From: Mya arenaria
Taxonomy: Eukaryota > Mollusca > Bivalvia > Myida > Myidae
Direction of reading: 5' to 3'
DNA: 64,000 nucleotides
NCBI RefSeq assembly: GCF_026914265.1
Contig: NC_069131.1
Location: forward strand, 9,254,001 to 9,318,000
Made by a program: the position numbers and the translations under genes. The notes below the pieces were generated by a model. That model was not told where the DNA came from. It did not search any database and saw only the letters and a list, made by a program, of their open reading frames with translations. Positions 1-12,911 of this stretch are shown one piece after another. Each line of letters begins with the position of its first letter. Position 1 is the first letter of the stretch.

Positions 1-288
1 GAAGTTTATTAGAAGGTAATCTTGTTTACTACAATTCTATGCACGACTTAATGCTTTTCAGGTTTAAAAGAGTTGGAACATAGCATTGCTTTTGCAAACT
101 AGTTTTATTAATTGTCTCTCAGTCTCAGATCCAACACGTGGTTTAGATGGTGATTTTTGTGTGTGCAGCGGTCTGTACTGTAGGTTTTATATTTTAGATA
201 ATGGAATATTCTTGAAATAAAATAACTTTCTCTTTCTCTTACATTTGCTGCTAAGTGCTAGATTGTCATTTATAAGGGTCATTCTGTC

Positions 289-550
289 TATGCACCAGTT
301 AATTGTAACCACAGCCTCCCCCCCCCCCCCCTGGCCCAGGAAACAGCATGAACTTTGACTTTCAGTACAGCCAAGCCCGGGTAAATCCCCGTCCTGCAGG
401 GACAAAATGCTGGTAAAATCTGCATAAGATGCCCCTAGGTAAGGTGCAATCATTGCCAAATACCCCGCACTGCAGGGCCACCTGGAAGATAAAAACACAG
501 CCCAATTTCTCAAGCTTTCACTGGTATACTCACAGACATGGGGGGTGGGG
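289..550 (+). mobile_element. MITE-like element, TGCACCAGT family, copy 1 (right end degraded)
   Basis: The left terminus TATGCACCAGTTAATTGTAA and the C-rich run match four other copies in the window, as does the interior with CTTTCAGTACAGCCAAGCCC and a GGTAAATCCCCG block. The right inverted terminus is not recognisable. No protein is encoded. It is a short non-autonomous element, with a TA-type insertion preference possible but not proven. Confidence 0.6.
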
Positions 551-949
551 CATGTTAGTCAACCTTAATGGCCCTCAACGACTCTTTTGATGCTTTTGTT
601 TTATTATGGCAGACTAATGACTTCAACCATCCCAGCTAAAAGTAGCGAACGGTCCTTGTGCAGAGAATTCTTGTGGCAACAATTTTGAAATTAAACCTTT
701 GTTATCTTACGTGATCAGCTGTTCCTTTGTTTTGGATGGGGGTGGGAGGACTTGATATATTTATACTAAGCCACCTTCCTGTCCAATGGCATATCCATAT
801 CTATTTACTAGCTTTTCGTCTTTTTTATTTACGAAAAGGGGAGTTTTTTTTACAATAACTAGGGAAAAATATACATAATTATTGCTTCAATTAATGATAC
901 TTTAGTGCATGACATGATAACCATGACTTCAAGCATGCTAAAAACATAT

Positions 950-1255
950 TGTGAAAAAATAAGACTAAATTTATGAAATTCGAACTTGAAAATCGTTCAT
1001 TTTCATCACATTCAGAGATCAGTATGAACTATTATCTGTCATGATTTATTGCAATACATATTTACACCCCAAGGATTGATCTTTTTTGGTTCTTTCAAAG
1101 GGAAAATAAACTTATATTAAATCATTTCTTTATTCGCTGGAGACTAGACAGCTTTTTCTTTTAACTGTAAAATTTCCCAATTTTGGCATTTTCACGACGT
1201 GAAATTTCCCAAAATGTCTAGGGTCTTTTTCCCAAAATGGGCAGAAAAAGCCCTG
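950..1255 (-). repeat. CAGGGCTTTTTC dispersed repeat, copy 1
   Basis: Read on the minus strand it begins CAGGGCTTTTTCTGCCC and continues with AAAAAGACCC, GACATTT and a stretch near TCCCCTT/AATCAATCC. The same order occurs at 11626-11830 and 19854-20115. The CAGGG terminus resembles hAT-type ends, but a matching opposite terminus and a target duplication were not identified. Confidence 0.45.
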
Positions 1256-2417
1256 AGCTGGTATAAGCTGCAATGTCCTACTTTTTGGGTTTTGTCATTA
1301 TATTTACAGAATTTCTGGCCAGTCTGTTGTCTTTGGTTTTAGTCCAAATAATTGTACGTCGACGGATTTTTTTTTAGATTTTTGATATGGCAAATCCTTC
1401 ACAGGGATTGGAAGAATCCCTTATAACACGTCTATTATTTTAGACTATCTTTGGTTTATGATAGAAAGTATAAAAATTCCAAGTAAAGTATAACAATTTC
1501 AAGTAAAGGGATACAAATTAAGCTGGATGAGTCACCCGATGTGACTTAAAATTAAATTGGGCATGAACAATTAGCAAGAAAGTTGATCAGTACATGACCA
1601 AAAATTAAGCTGCGCAGATAATAATTTACACTTTGCTGTCATTTTTCTTTAGGGTAAAAAAAATGTCAACACAGGACCTCCTTTTCACAAGTCGAACTTC
1701 GAAAGTGGAAAGTAGCAAACCTGATTTTGCGCTTTATAATAGGTTTCCCTCAGCCAGATATGGTATACCATGATATGTGGGTGATTTACTGCGTCTGCGT
1801 AACTGGCACGACCTGCAAGAGGTTCTCCAATAAAGGAGATGATCCATGAGTCACATTTAAGTATCTGTTGCTGTAACCCATAAAAAAATTAATGGTTAGT
1901 CTTTGGCAAATAATTGTGCACCATTAGGCCAGGTGATCATTTAACAATTGAAGGTAATACATAAGGAAACCTAAGCATTATTCTAATATATACATATTTT
2001 AATCATGTGCACAGGTATGCAAAAGGTTTATTGTTTATTGTACCTATATATTTTTGTGTGACATGCATGTACTCGAGTCATTGCTATTATTTTTTGGTTG
2101 CTTGTCTAGAATTATATATTTTTTTTCTCAAATTAACGATGTAATCCTCTTTTAAATCAAATACCCAATGAAGATATGTAAACCAAAAATAGTCAAACAT
2201 ATTTGGGTTATGCCAAAAATTAAAACAATGATTTTAACCAATCAAAACTTGTTACTCTAGACAAAGATAGTATTTCAAAATTAAAAGATAAAGGATAACT
2301 AAACAAATTGGCGAAGAAAAAACGTTCATCCAAATTATTAAGTTTATATTTTAGAGCTGAAATAAACTACATTCCATTACTAAAATTGTAGAACATTGTT
2401 TATTACTTTTCAGAAAG

Positions 2418-5400
2418 ATGTATTGTCACATATGTGGAAAGGAAAGACGTGGAGATGCCCAGTTTTGTGCAAGCTGTGGGACCAAGCTTGATGGTATGCA
2501 ATTGTAAACCTTCTCTGATAGTTCAAACTAACTGTATTGTCTATTATACACATTTAAAGGGTTTGAATCTTTCTTCCCCCTAATCTCTGGAATTCTGACA
2601 TGAAAATATTAAATTCCTGCTAATACTCAAGACTTAAAGAGCAAATTTTGCATAAATATGATAATAATCTGCAAACTAATGACAAAAGATTGCCGACAAC
2701 AGATCAGAATGAAGAAAAAAGAAAAACCATAAAAGATCAATATTTGAACTTAATATAAAAAATATGCGATCTAATTTTTTGTCAGCAAACTTGTATGACT
2801 GGTTTCTGTAGGTTTTCGCAGAAATTTGCTCATTCAAAGACAAAAAAGTAATAAAAAAAAAAGTTGTCAAAACGTTCAATCTGTGAAAGTGCAGCTTAAA
2901 GTTGTCATCTCAGTTGAAAACATCATTTATTATCTCTGCATTAAAACTTTGGATATGTATTCCCAACTATCTAAACTACTAAATCAATGAAGTTAGATAA
3001 CTCTTATTTGAATATATAATGCAAATAATGGGCCTTTATTAATTAGAATTCTGTTTGAGGTTCTGCATTTGAGCTTACATAGGACAATATCACAGCAACT
3101 ACTTGATGTATTGCATTGAGTCTTAATACAATGGTGCTCAACCATCCAACTTACTTAATTAGCCAAGTTAGGTAACTCAAGGTTGCATTTAATTAAAAAA
3201 AAATATGCTTTTTTATTCAACTAAGAAATTCTCGTTCAGGTTTTGCATGGAAGTACATTTAAGCTAATATCTCAGTAAATACATCATGTATTGCATTTAG
3301 ATATGTATTAGCAGCTACATACTAAATTAATGAGGTAAGACTTCATTATTATTAAGTATTGAGTGCCAGACAAGAAATACATAACAGTTCTCTGAAATAC
3401 CTTGTCTTATCTTAACTAAATTATTTTAAATGCATCAATTTGAAATTAATGTGTTTCATATTTTTTTTAAGACATTGCCGCAGGGGATTCAGGGTCAGTG
3501 AAGGAGAGGCGACCGAGTACATGCTCAGAGCAAGAACCAAGTAAGATTTAGTGTAACAACCAGTTCAGATAACAATTTCATTTTAAATAGTGTGAAGAAC
3601 CATTGGACCAGAAATGACACACATTTTAAGATATTTTTCTATATTTCTTGTAGTTTATAGGACCAGGATGGGCCATGAATAAGTCTCCAATGTTTTTAAA
3701 TAGAATACTGCACTGGGTAGCCAAATATTTTAATATGCTCTCTAGCATAAGTCATCGAAATTGGACGTTCAGATGAACAAGACCTAATTCTTTTACTATA
3801 TTGCTTGGCATCAAATTTTTTAACAAGCCATGCTATATGGTGTTTTATCAAGCCCAGAAGATACTTTACTAATGCATGGCTGATAGGCTTGTTTTATTTA
3901 CAACAAGCACAACAGCACTACAATTTTCAAATAAATATGCAAGTATTGTCATTAAGTGTATAGGAATGATCAATTGTTCTCAAATAAGGAACCCTAGGGT
4001 GCCCCATTACAGGTATTCATTAACATGCATAATTGCTACATGTTCACACCTCATGAGATGATATGGCACATGCAATGACCATGCTCCTAGATCCAAGGTC
4101 TCTATAACCAAATAAATATTCTTTGAATCTGAACTAGGAAATGAATGGCAAAATTGATGCAAACAAATGGCAAAATTTATACTCCAATATTGGGTAATTG
4201 TTTTGAAGAAATATTCCGTAATCGAAATGAATCGGAATATATTAAAAGATCTAGTAAACTATAACTATTCGCTAAAGCCAGGCATTTTACCCTTCTTTGT
4301 TTTTGCAGTTCACACAACAGATTCTGATCCTGATTATTCTTTTTAATTTCCCTATCCCAACAAAATGCAATTCATTTTGAACAGAAAAACGAACAATCTC
4401 ATGTCCACTGCATTCCTCTTTGTAAACAATGCGAGATCTGACCAGCGATGATTAAATGACGCTAATTGATAACAGAGGGGTTTTCTGTAGGACGAGCAGC
4501 CTCGTTTGGGATTGACCTTTACTAAATATAACTGGAAAATCAAAACCAATTAATATAACTATGGAAAAACAAAACCAACAAGGGAACTTTTAAAGCGACT
4601 GTACACCAGATTGGCACCAAAAAAGTTTTTTTCTGTAAAGAATCTCAGGACAGTTATTTAATATAATCGGGTTTGAACCCGTGTCGCCAAAATTGCAGTC
4701 CAGTGTTGTATCAACTGGGCTACGAAGGCTTACTACAGATGAGCCGTATATATAGCTATATACCTAACTTGGTAATATCGCGTGAAAACATCGACTAGCC
4801 ATTCACGCATAAGGAATGAATTCTACAAGGTAGACATATCCTTAATCTTTTTAATGGAAAATACGATAAAACTGGGAAAAATAAATAAATTGTAAACTAT
4901 GTGGTACATCAGTTGGTGAGTTTCAATGCATTGTACACATTAATACCAAGTTAATGTCTGTTTTCAACATTTTTTTCGCAATTTGCGCATAAGGAATGAA
5001 TTCTACAAGGTAGACGTACCCATTATCTTTTTAATGCAAAATAAGATGAAACTGCAAAAAAAATAAATATATTGTAAACTATGTGGTACTTCAGTTTGTG
5101 AGTTTTAATGCATTGTACACATTAATACAAAGTTTGTCACTTTTCAACAATTTTTTCTTGCAAATTCATATGGTGCACAGTTGCTTAAAAAATTCAATTG
5201 AAAACAAAAGTGGCTTTTGACTCCTTTTTTATAACAATACAGGAAATATATTTAATAAAGTGCTATACCATACAGTAACGTTTCTAAGCACAAACGATAT
5301 ATTGACACGCAGAAAACAGTGGCAAGCACATGTATGTAAGTAGCACATTGCGTTCATATCGTCACTGCGATTTGAATTCTATTGCAAAATTAATTGGAAC

Positions 5401-8400
5401 TCTTCTTCCTTAATTGGCCAGGTCATTTATATTTCCCTGAAAATATTTGAAACTTGTTTGGTTTCACTTGTCTTATAGCCAGTTATTGTATGATTACTGG
5501 GTCTGTTTATAATACCCGACCATATGCATAAGATGCGTTTATACTGTGTCATAATGCACCAGTCAATTGTTATCACGCCCCACTCTTCCCCAGGTCTTGG
5601 GAATAGTGGGAACTTCGACTTTCGGTCCAGCCGACCCCGGCTAAAATCCCCGTCCTGCGGGGACAAACAGATGGTAAAATTCCCGCCAAATGCCCCCGCA
5701 CTCCGGGGACCCTAGGTAAGGCCCATCCCCCTCTATATTTAAGGCAAACACAAACCCACATTATTCACCCCACACTGAGGGACCAACTGAAAGGTAAACA
5801 AAATGGCCCATTTCCCTGGCTATCCCCAGACCTGGGGGGACCGTGGTTACAATTAACTGGTGCATAACATTCACGCCTATGGCATTAGGGAAAATTGTTG
5901 TATGAACAGATCAGGCGAAAGGTTTATTATCTTATTTATACAATAAAAAACACATCAAATATTTGTATAGTGATTTGGACATTCAAATACCAAACAATCA
6001 ATCAAAAATTTGAGTATCTGTTTATATCTTAGTCTAAACCACTATTAACCCTTAAAAACAACATGAATTATTTCAGCTTTGAGTTTGAAAGAAAGGCTCG
6101 AAGTCTTCAGAATGAAGCAGCGTCCTCTACAAAGTAACACCAAAAGAGGAAGGAAAGAGTCCACTCACACTACTGGCATTGTAAAGAAAGGGAAATTTGT
6201 AAGTTGACTTTACTTTTAGTATTCAACTTATTGCAATTTATTGTACCAAAAGCTGAAGAGGAGTGCATATAAACCCATTTTTCTCAGGAATAGTTCTCCA
6301 TAGCAACTGACCGGGTTTCTACAGATCTTTCTGGAAACCATTTTTACCAAGTCACATAATTAGACTCTAATTAAAGCATTGTTCTTGTCCCAACTCATTT
6401 TAATAACCACTAACAAAAATCAAACATGACTTAATTGAAAAGCCTCAGTTCCAAAAGGAGATAAAGCATATAAGCAGGCCATTTCGGTCAGGTTGTCAAA
6501 AATAAGGGCCTTTGATTATGTTACTATTTCCCATCAACTATTAACTATTTATCTTATTATCACAGAATTAATTTAATCCTTGATGCATCAATAGGCATTT
6601 TTCAAATTTTGAATGTGCAGTGATGCCTTATATCAAATTCTTACAAGACCACACTCTCTGGTATCATTGTGCCAATGAGAGTTGCAAAAACTTATTTCAC
6701 AATTGTTGTGAAAAAAAATAAGTTTTAACTAATGCTCCCTTTATGAATTCATAAAGTTACAAAATTAACTACTTACAATGGTACCAGGGTGGATGGCATA
6801 AAATGGGTTCTTCCCCCCACCCCACCAAAAAAATGTAAGCAATTTGTAGTATGAGATGTTGCATTTTGAATGTATAAAATTACTTTTTATCTTATTTCTC
6901 TGATATAGAAGAAGTAAATTTGAACAATGTGAGGGGCGTTGCCTGGTGCACATCCCCCTCTAGTGCAGTCAGTGGGTACAATGGGCAACTTGTTTTTAAG
7001 TATTGGTTCTATCCTGTCAATCTAAAGTAACTGCTTGTTATTGTTTATTCAGTACATGTACATTAGAAGATGCGATAAACTTCTTTTTTACTATTTTAAA
7101 GCTCATTTAATTATATACCATATGCATTTTGATACTGTCCTTATAACCAAGTCTTGAGTACTGCTACTAAAGAAGACTAGTTCAGTCACTGGTTGGAAAT
7201 AACAAATATAAACATTTGTTTCCTTTAAGAAACATGAGTGTACTTAATATTTAATTAATACTGGTCAAAAGCATAGTTTTGATTCATTGTCTCATGTTGT
7301 GTTTATGCAGTCTCAAATGACTACAACTTAAGAAACGTATCTTATTAGTATACTGTACTTTTAAAAAAAACATAGTTGATGTTTCCATAGCAACCTTTTA
7401 AAATTGAAATGAAATGACTGAAAGATACATAATTGTGGAATGTTTATTTATCAATCATGCTCCCATTCAGTAATATTGTAATATCAATTTCATACTGGAC
7501 TATTGTTTTGTGATCCTTTAAACAGGGTATCAGGTCTGTGCCATTAGTATATTGTTAACTGTTCTTCTTTCCATAGCTAAGTATCACTAAAATACCGTAA
7601 TGTAAATTTTTATTTGCTGAAAATTATTTATTATGACATTAAATTAGATAAAGCAGATAAATATGCATAAAATAATGGTAATGTAGTCAATAAAAAACCT
7701 GAACATTGGTCAAATTCTTTAACTTTGGTATGAATATCAAATAAAGAAGATTGGTTGCCATGGGAACATGCAGAATAACTTTCTAACAAAGGTTTTTGTT
7801 GCTTCATAGTATTGTATTCTTGATCTGAACACTAAAGCTAGAAAAAACAAATGAATGACCATTGACATATTTGCTTGTTTCTCTCCAATAAACAGCTGTT
7901 TTTCAATTATATTGTAGCACACGCCATATAACAAATGTTGTCCAAAATAAACAATAACATAAGTTTTCATTTAATTGCGTTTAATATCAGTGTGAATCTT
8001 CATTTACCCAAAAATTCTTCAATTGGTGGATTTTATTGATGAACACAAATGTGTTTTTATGAAAAACAATAGCATATGCAAAATAAAAGTATAATTTTTA
8101 GAGAAGAAATTGTCTCCATGGTTACCGTGGAATCAATTTCAATTACTGATAGCTTAATTAAAACTTTAACATTTCAATATCACTGTCTGAAAGTTTGAAT
8201 GCTGTAGAACAAGTATTATTCAAATTGAATTCCTTTAAAGTCAATGGGTGATATATTTAACATTCACTCAAAACAACTCAGCAGTGAGAACTGAACTACA
8301 CTTAAAACATTGCAGCATGGTAAGGGTTAAAAACAAAACCGGAGCGTTATCCCGCATGCGCACTGTGAAATTATCTGTTTATTTATAGATTGATGACGTA

Positions 8401-10740
8401 ACTATAGTAAAAAACGTCAGCCATACTTTCGCTTTAGTGTGTGCAACGTATTAATAATAATATAATTTTTACATTACCTTTTAAGAAATTGAGGGACCCC
8501 AAATTAAGCAATAGATAAATAAAACGCTATTTATTAATTGATCAGCTTTTATCAGTCAAAAATAAGTGTCCCGTCGGAATTCCGGACTTCGAAGTTCAGG
8601 TGACCCTCCCGAAAAATTGGTGTCCCCGGGATCCCAGGACCCCGTTAGTGCCAAACACTGCAGCCCTAAAAACCCTACTTTACACTCTTTGAAATACTTC
8701 CATCTGTGATTGAGCAATTAAATTTAAATATGAATTTGAGGACATCTTATTTTACACTAAAATCTATCTTGTAGGGTAAACAAGTACACACTGATACTTG
8801 TGAATATCAATTATCAATGTTATGTATGTCTGCATGTTAAAAGGGTGTGTATAAACTATGTATATAAAAGTTGTAACAGACTAAATTATGTTTTGTATTC
8901 ATATATTCAGGAGCTTAGCGTCTTATTTCTGGACGGTGGTCACCACATCCTTAAAAGACTTTTCCCTTCACCGACTGGACCGACTGGGACCTTGACAATT
9001 TCTGTCAGTGAAAATTCTAATTCAAGTGACTGGTTGAAGGCAATTAGCAGCAAGTTCATAAACACTTCATTCACCCTATGTACACCATCTGGATGTGGAT
9101 TCCAGGCCATTGAACAACCAGTTGGGCTGGAATTTGTGAGGGATTTAAAGAAGGCTAAACACTACAAGCTTCTTCGTATCTATGTTCAAGCCGACACAAA
9201 AGGTAACTCTTAAGTTCTGTAAAAAATGTATGAAATAGAAGTAGCTTCAATGAAATGGGAAATTATTTTGCAGGTTAAAATTGTTATTTAAAAGAAACTC
9301 CGGAAAAAGGGGGAAAACTGAATTCTGTTTTTGGGATACTGGCGATTTATTTGGAAAAATGGAGGCTTTTTGGCGAGGGGAAAGGGCCGATATTTGGCCC
9401 TACAATTAGCCCAAAAATCACTGCTATTAAAGTAATATTCAGCATTATGTTGAATGTCTTAAACTACCAGGACAAATTTAAATACAAACTAGAAAATAAA
9501 TATATATTTCTTTTTTCTTTTACCAAATATATAATCTTAGGAAAATCTTCCAAAGTAATTCCAATATGTTAACAGTATGTTATGAGAACTATATATATGG
9601 CTCAAAGAACGATATTAAATCTTTTTACTCATATAATAAAAACTGCAATTGGACTGGTCAAAGAATGTGTGGAGTCTTCTTGACTCGACACACTTTAACC
9701 ACTCAAACTGTGTTCATACCCGTATAGTGACATCAGTCTCCCAATTCATTACTGATAGTTGAACTCTGTTCAACAAGAAATGCAGACATGTCATTTGGGG
9801 CCATTATTTTATTTATTTATAAGATACGCAAGATAAAACTAAAATTTCAGTAAAACTTAAGTGTTTTTATTTGCAAGTTTCTTTAGCTGACCAAAAGTAT
9901 GAAAAAAAACAATGAGGCAGTACTATGGACAAGGATGAGATCAACTTTTCTTGCATACCGGATGTGTGTTTCCGGCCATAAGACCGGTGCTGGAGAAACT
10001 CATCTTACACCCCCCATGTAAGATGAGTCACGCGCAACAACGTGCCACTTCTTATTTCTTTTATTGTATAGTTTATGAAAAGTATATTACGCAATTTCTA
10101 TAAAGCGGAATCAAAAATAGTATACAATACTTTTAATTAAAATTGAAGATAAATAATTAATAATTGTAAAAGCGAGATTTTTGTAGGAACTATTTGACGT
10201 CGATGGTGATTTAAAATCACTGCGCTTTATGACGTCAGCACGCGCTTTTTGGTGAAATGTACAAAAGTGCGTTTTCTACGTCAATTTTTTCACAAAATCA
10301 TGTTTTTAGGTATGCAAGAAAAAATATCAATCATGTTTTTCCGGTCCGGATCGAAAAATCCGACCCAATGGCACGCTGCGTGACCGATAACTCGGCAAGC
10401 CTCGTTATCGGCTTATGCGCGTGCCCTCGGGTTGGATTTTTCGATCCGTACCGGAAACACATGATACTTATATGAATACTTGTCCAGATACCAGAAAGTT
10501 CTGACCATAAAGTACCATATATGTTTGCTTTTAAAATTGGTTTTGTACGGAGATCATGAACATGAATTTAGTTTACAAAGGTACTCCTAACATTACTGAG
10601 TAGTAACCTTTAAATCAATTTAACCATAATTTAAAGAAATTTGCCTATATGTTGTTTCAGACAGGAATGAACTAATCAAGGCCTTCAGAAATGAAACAGT
10701 ACTAATTTGTTACACTTTGTTACAGAACAGTTATTGTTGA
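2418..10740 (+). CDS. Zinc-ribbon protein of unknown function, 212 aa, 5 exons
   Basis: Exons: 2418-2493, 3472-3540, 6077-6198, 8911-9202 and 10661-10740. All four introns are GT-AG, the phases close, and the stop is TGA at 10738-10740. Residues 1-25 form a zinc ribbon with two CxxC pairs (CHIC and CASC). Residues about 25-89 are polar and Lys/Arg-rich and look disordered. Residues 90-186 form one folded domain with alternating strands and helices, for example GTLTISVSENSNSSDWLKAI and later HYKLLRIYVQAD. That domain could be a beta-grasp fold of the kind that follows zinc ribbons in some large animal ubiquitin-ligase-like families, but this is inference. The start is the first ATG after an acceptor-like CAG, so a leader exon is likely. 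The gene is convergent with the integrase-like gene downstream. I recognise the ribbon but not the whole protein. Confidence 0.65.
2640..2902. repeat. CTGCACTCTCACAG family fragment
   Basis: It ends at about 2885-2900 with AATCTGTGAAAGTGCAGCTT, the right terminus of the family seen in fuller form at 12912-13600. The interior shares the ATCTGCAAACTAATGACAAA segment. The left terminus is missing. It lies in intron 1 of the zinc-ribbon gene. Confidence 0.5.
4590..5190 (-). mobile_element. Composite short element with tRNA-like box and tandem body
   Basis: On the minus strand at about 4735-4668 there is a tRNA-like segment with TAGCCCAGTTGATA (A-box-like) and GGGTTCAAACCCG (B-box-like), as in tRNA-derived SINEs. 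A body unit starting GCATAAGGAATGAATTCTAC occurs twice in tandem, at about 4807 and 4987 (period 180 bp). The outer ends TTTAAAGCGACTGTACACCA and TGGTGCACAGTTGCTTAAAA are roughly inverted. A relative lies at 40500-40935. It sits in intron 2 of the zinc-ribbon gene. Confidence 0.5.
5553..5866 (+). mobile_element. MITE-like element, TGCACCAGT family, copy 2 (both ends present)
   Basis: The left end ATGCACCAGTCAATTGTTAT and the right end ACAATTAACTGGTGCAT are inverted. The interior carries the family blocks GACTTTCGGTCCAGC and GGTAAACAAAATGGCCCA. It is about 314 bp long, much more GC-rich than its surroundings, and has no coding capacity. It lies in intron 2 of the zinc-ribbon gene. Confidence 0.75.
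6199..8910. other. Intron 3 of the zinc-ribbon gene, 2.7 kb
   Basis: No additional exon was seen between the donor GTAAGT after 6198 and the acceptor CAG before 8911. The only notable stretch is a GC-richer patch at about 8560-8680 with CCGTCGGAATTCCGG and CCCCGGGATCCC, which looks like the remnant of a dispersed repeat. The rest is AT-rich. Confidence 0.4.
10305..10465. repeat. Long imperfect fold-back element, copy 1
   Basis: Arms at about 10332-10366 and 10429-10463 are near-perfect inverted copies around GGATCGAAAAATCC. Inside them is a second, nested pair (CCGATAAC and GTTATCGG) closing on a loop with GGCAAGCCTC. Almost all of this 132-bp segment can pair with itself. A diverged copy with the same nesting and loop lies at 25832-25975. 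No coding capacity. Confidence 0.6.
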
Positions 10741-11043
10741 AGGTCATTCAGCAAAATGATATTGTTTTGATGAAAGGAATTTGACACAATGAATTCTTTT
10801 ATGCAAATCTTATATTATTTTTTATATAGATTCATCAATGGTTTGCAGAAAATTTCCAGTTAAATAACTTAATGATAGGCAAACCAAACGGTTTACATAT
10901 TTGTTGTTTATGATATAAATATATATGAGCAAATAATGCATAAACATTTTGAGCAAATATTGTTTTACTTCATTATTGGCTGAATGACCAACCCATGTTT
11001 ATGTTTAGAAGAATCCGGTTAAAAGTTGACAAATGTTGTTTTT

Positions 11044-11460
11044 AGCTCCACTGGCCAAAGGCCAGAAAAGCTTATGCGATGGTAATGTGTACGTAGTATG
11101 TGCGTCCATGCGTCTGTTAACAATTTCTTGTTAACGGGATACAGCCTTCAGTTTTGATTGTATCTTGATGAAACTTGCACAGTATTAAGATACCAATTAG
11201 AGCTTGGTTCCTTTGGAAAACCTGTTTCTGCCTTGTTCTTGTTTAAAGCCCACAAGCCATTTTTTAGCTCTAAGTGTCTGTAGATCGCGCATTCATCTTA
11301 ACAAAGTTGGTTGTGAATGTTAGTTAAAGTTATGCACCTTTGGTCATTACTGGCAACGCCTAGGATTAACAGGTTTGGTAAACTTAAATTGGGAAAGGTT
11401 TGAAAATCTTTTTGAGTGTTTATGCATCCATCTCAGCACAGTTGCAATAAATATATATAT
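11044..11460 (+). repeat. AGCTCCACTGGCC molluscan-type repeat, copy 1
   Basis: It begins TTTTAGCTCCACTGGCCAAA and continues with CTTATGCGATGGTAATGTGT, then a segment with CAGCCTTCAGTTTTGATTGT. A second copy lies 1.25 kb downstream in the same orientation, and a relative starts the tandem block at 55105. The head is characteristic of repeats common in bivalve genomes (from memory). Confidence 0.6.
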
Positions 11461-12290
11461 ACAGTTTAATGCTTTATGATCAGTCTTCTTTTAAATTTCA
11501 TTGTGATTTAATTTTGAAATGCACTAAACAGTGTGAACATGTTGGTGTAAAAAATTGTGGCCCTGCCAGAATAAACTAACATTTAAATCTGTATTTTGGA
11601 TGAACACTTTAATATCAGGGCTTTTTCTTTCCATTTTAAGAAAAAGACCCATGACATTTACAAAAACAAAATAATCAGTCTCCTGCAGAGAGGAAATTGT
11701 TAAAAAATAGTTTCTTTTCCCCTTTTAATATGAAAATGCAAGTACATAGGGTAAGATACCAAACAAATAATTTCAGTATAAGCTGAATTTAGCATGGACC
11801 ACATCATTAGGAAATTTTCATATCCTTTAAAACAATGTTGGTTTTAGTAAGGTGCATACCAGGGCTGGTTAAGTAAAGAAAAATAATTAATAGTTAAGCA
11901 GCTGAACCACTATACCATGAAAAATTAAATAAAAGAAGCGGATATTTTAACATCTTGACTATACTAACATGAAAAGATAATGTCAATCAACCAATCATGC
12001 AACTACAAAGCATGAAAATTTTGTTTTTAAAAAATGATGTTTTCAATTTTAACAATTACTATGATTTGTCACACCTCATTTTAATGTTTCTAGTTCTGTT
12101 TGTGTTTCTGTTTTATTGTTTACATTAACCTTGCACCTAATTTATTACTTGTAATGAGAAAAAGTATAACAGTCTCTGATGCTTTAATGTCAATATAAAT
12201 TACTAATCTTGCACATTACATTTAGTGCGTTAATTATCAATTTTATATTATAATTTATTGTCCACAGTGGGCTTTATTTCTTGACATTTT

Positions 12291-12680
12291 AAGCTTTACT
12301 GGCCAAAGGCCAGAAGAGCTTATGCGATGGTAATGTGTACGTAGTATGTGCGTCCGTGTGTCTGTAAACAAGTCATGTTAAAACGATACAGCCTTCAGTT
12401 TTGATTGTATCTTGATCCGCCCATTCATGCCTAGATTATGGGCCTTGATAGTTAAAAAAATCAGTATGTCAGTAAATAATTCTTCGTTAACACGATACAG
12501 CCTTCAGTTTTGATTGTATCTTGATTAAACCTGTACGGTATCTACATATCCATGAGAGCTCGGTTCCTTTCGAAAACCAGCCATAACCGCCCATGCATGC
12601 CTTGATTATGGGCCTTGATAGTATGAAAAAATCTGTGTGTCAGTAAACAGTTGCTCGTTAACACGATACCTACACAATTG
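12291..12680 (+). repeat. AGCTCCACTGGCC-type repeat, copy 2 with internal tandem
   Basis: The head AGCTTTACTGGCCAAAGGCC is followed by GCGATGGTAATGTGTACGTA, almost identical to copy 1. The body segment with CGATACAGCCTTCAGTTTTG then recurs at about 12385 and 12495, so the element contains an internal tandem duplication of roughly 110 bp. Confidence 0.55.
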
Positions 12681-12911
12681 CACTGAATCTTCAAGTTCAC
12701 CCTAAAATGTCTCATCTGGAGGTCAATGAAGTGTTTGTTATAAGAATAACAGTGAGATCATGAAATTATCCGCATATTCTGGGTTGTCTTCTTACCACAC
12801 TATTGAACTTTAAATCACTGGCTTGACTGAGAAAAAATGACCCAACATATGTAAATTACATTTTCTGGAACCTTGCTGTCAGGGTCAGATTCAATATTCT
12901 TGTTTATCATA

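Larger units (their letters stand above)
1..2417. other. Non-coding 5' flank of the zinc-ribbon gene, with two dispersed repeats
   Basis: No exon with family similarity was seen here. The stretch holds a truncated copy of the TGCACCAGT inverted-repeat element (about 289-550) and a reversed copy of the CAGGGCTTTTTC repeat (about 950-1255). The rest is AT-rich unique-looking sequence. The first coding exon of the next gene starts just after an acceptor-like CAG at 2411-2413, so a non-coding leader exon and the promoter probably lie somewhere in this stretch, but neither could be placed. Confidence 0.4.

Noticed and set aside
8800-8910. Upstream extension of the fourth zinc-ribbon exon to an ATG at 8800
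   Set aside because: A polypyrimidine-AG acceptor before 8911 joins in phase with exon 3, and the extension has intron-like composition.
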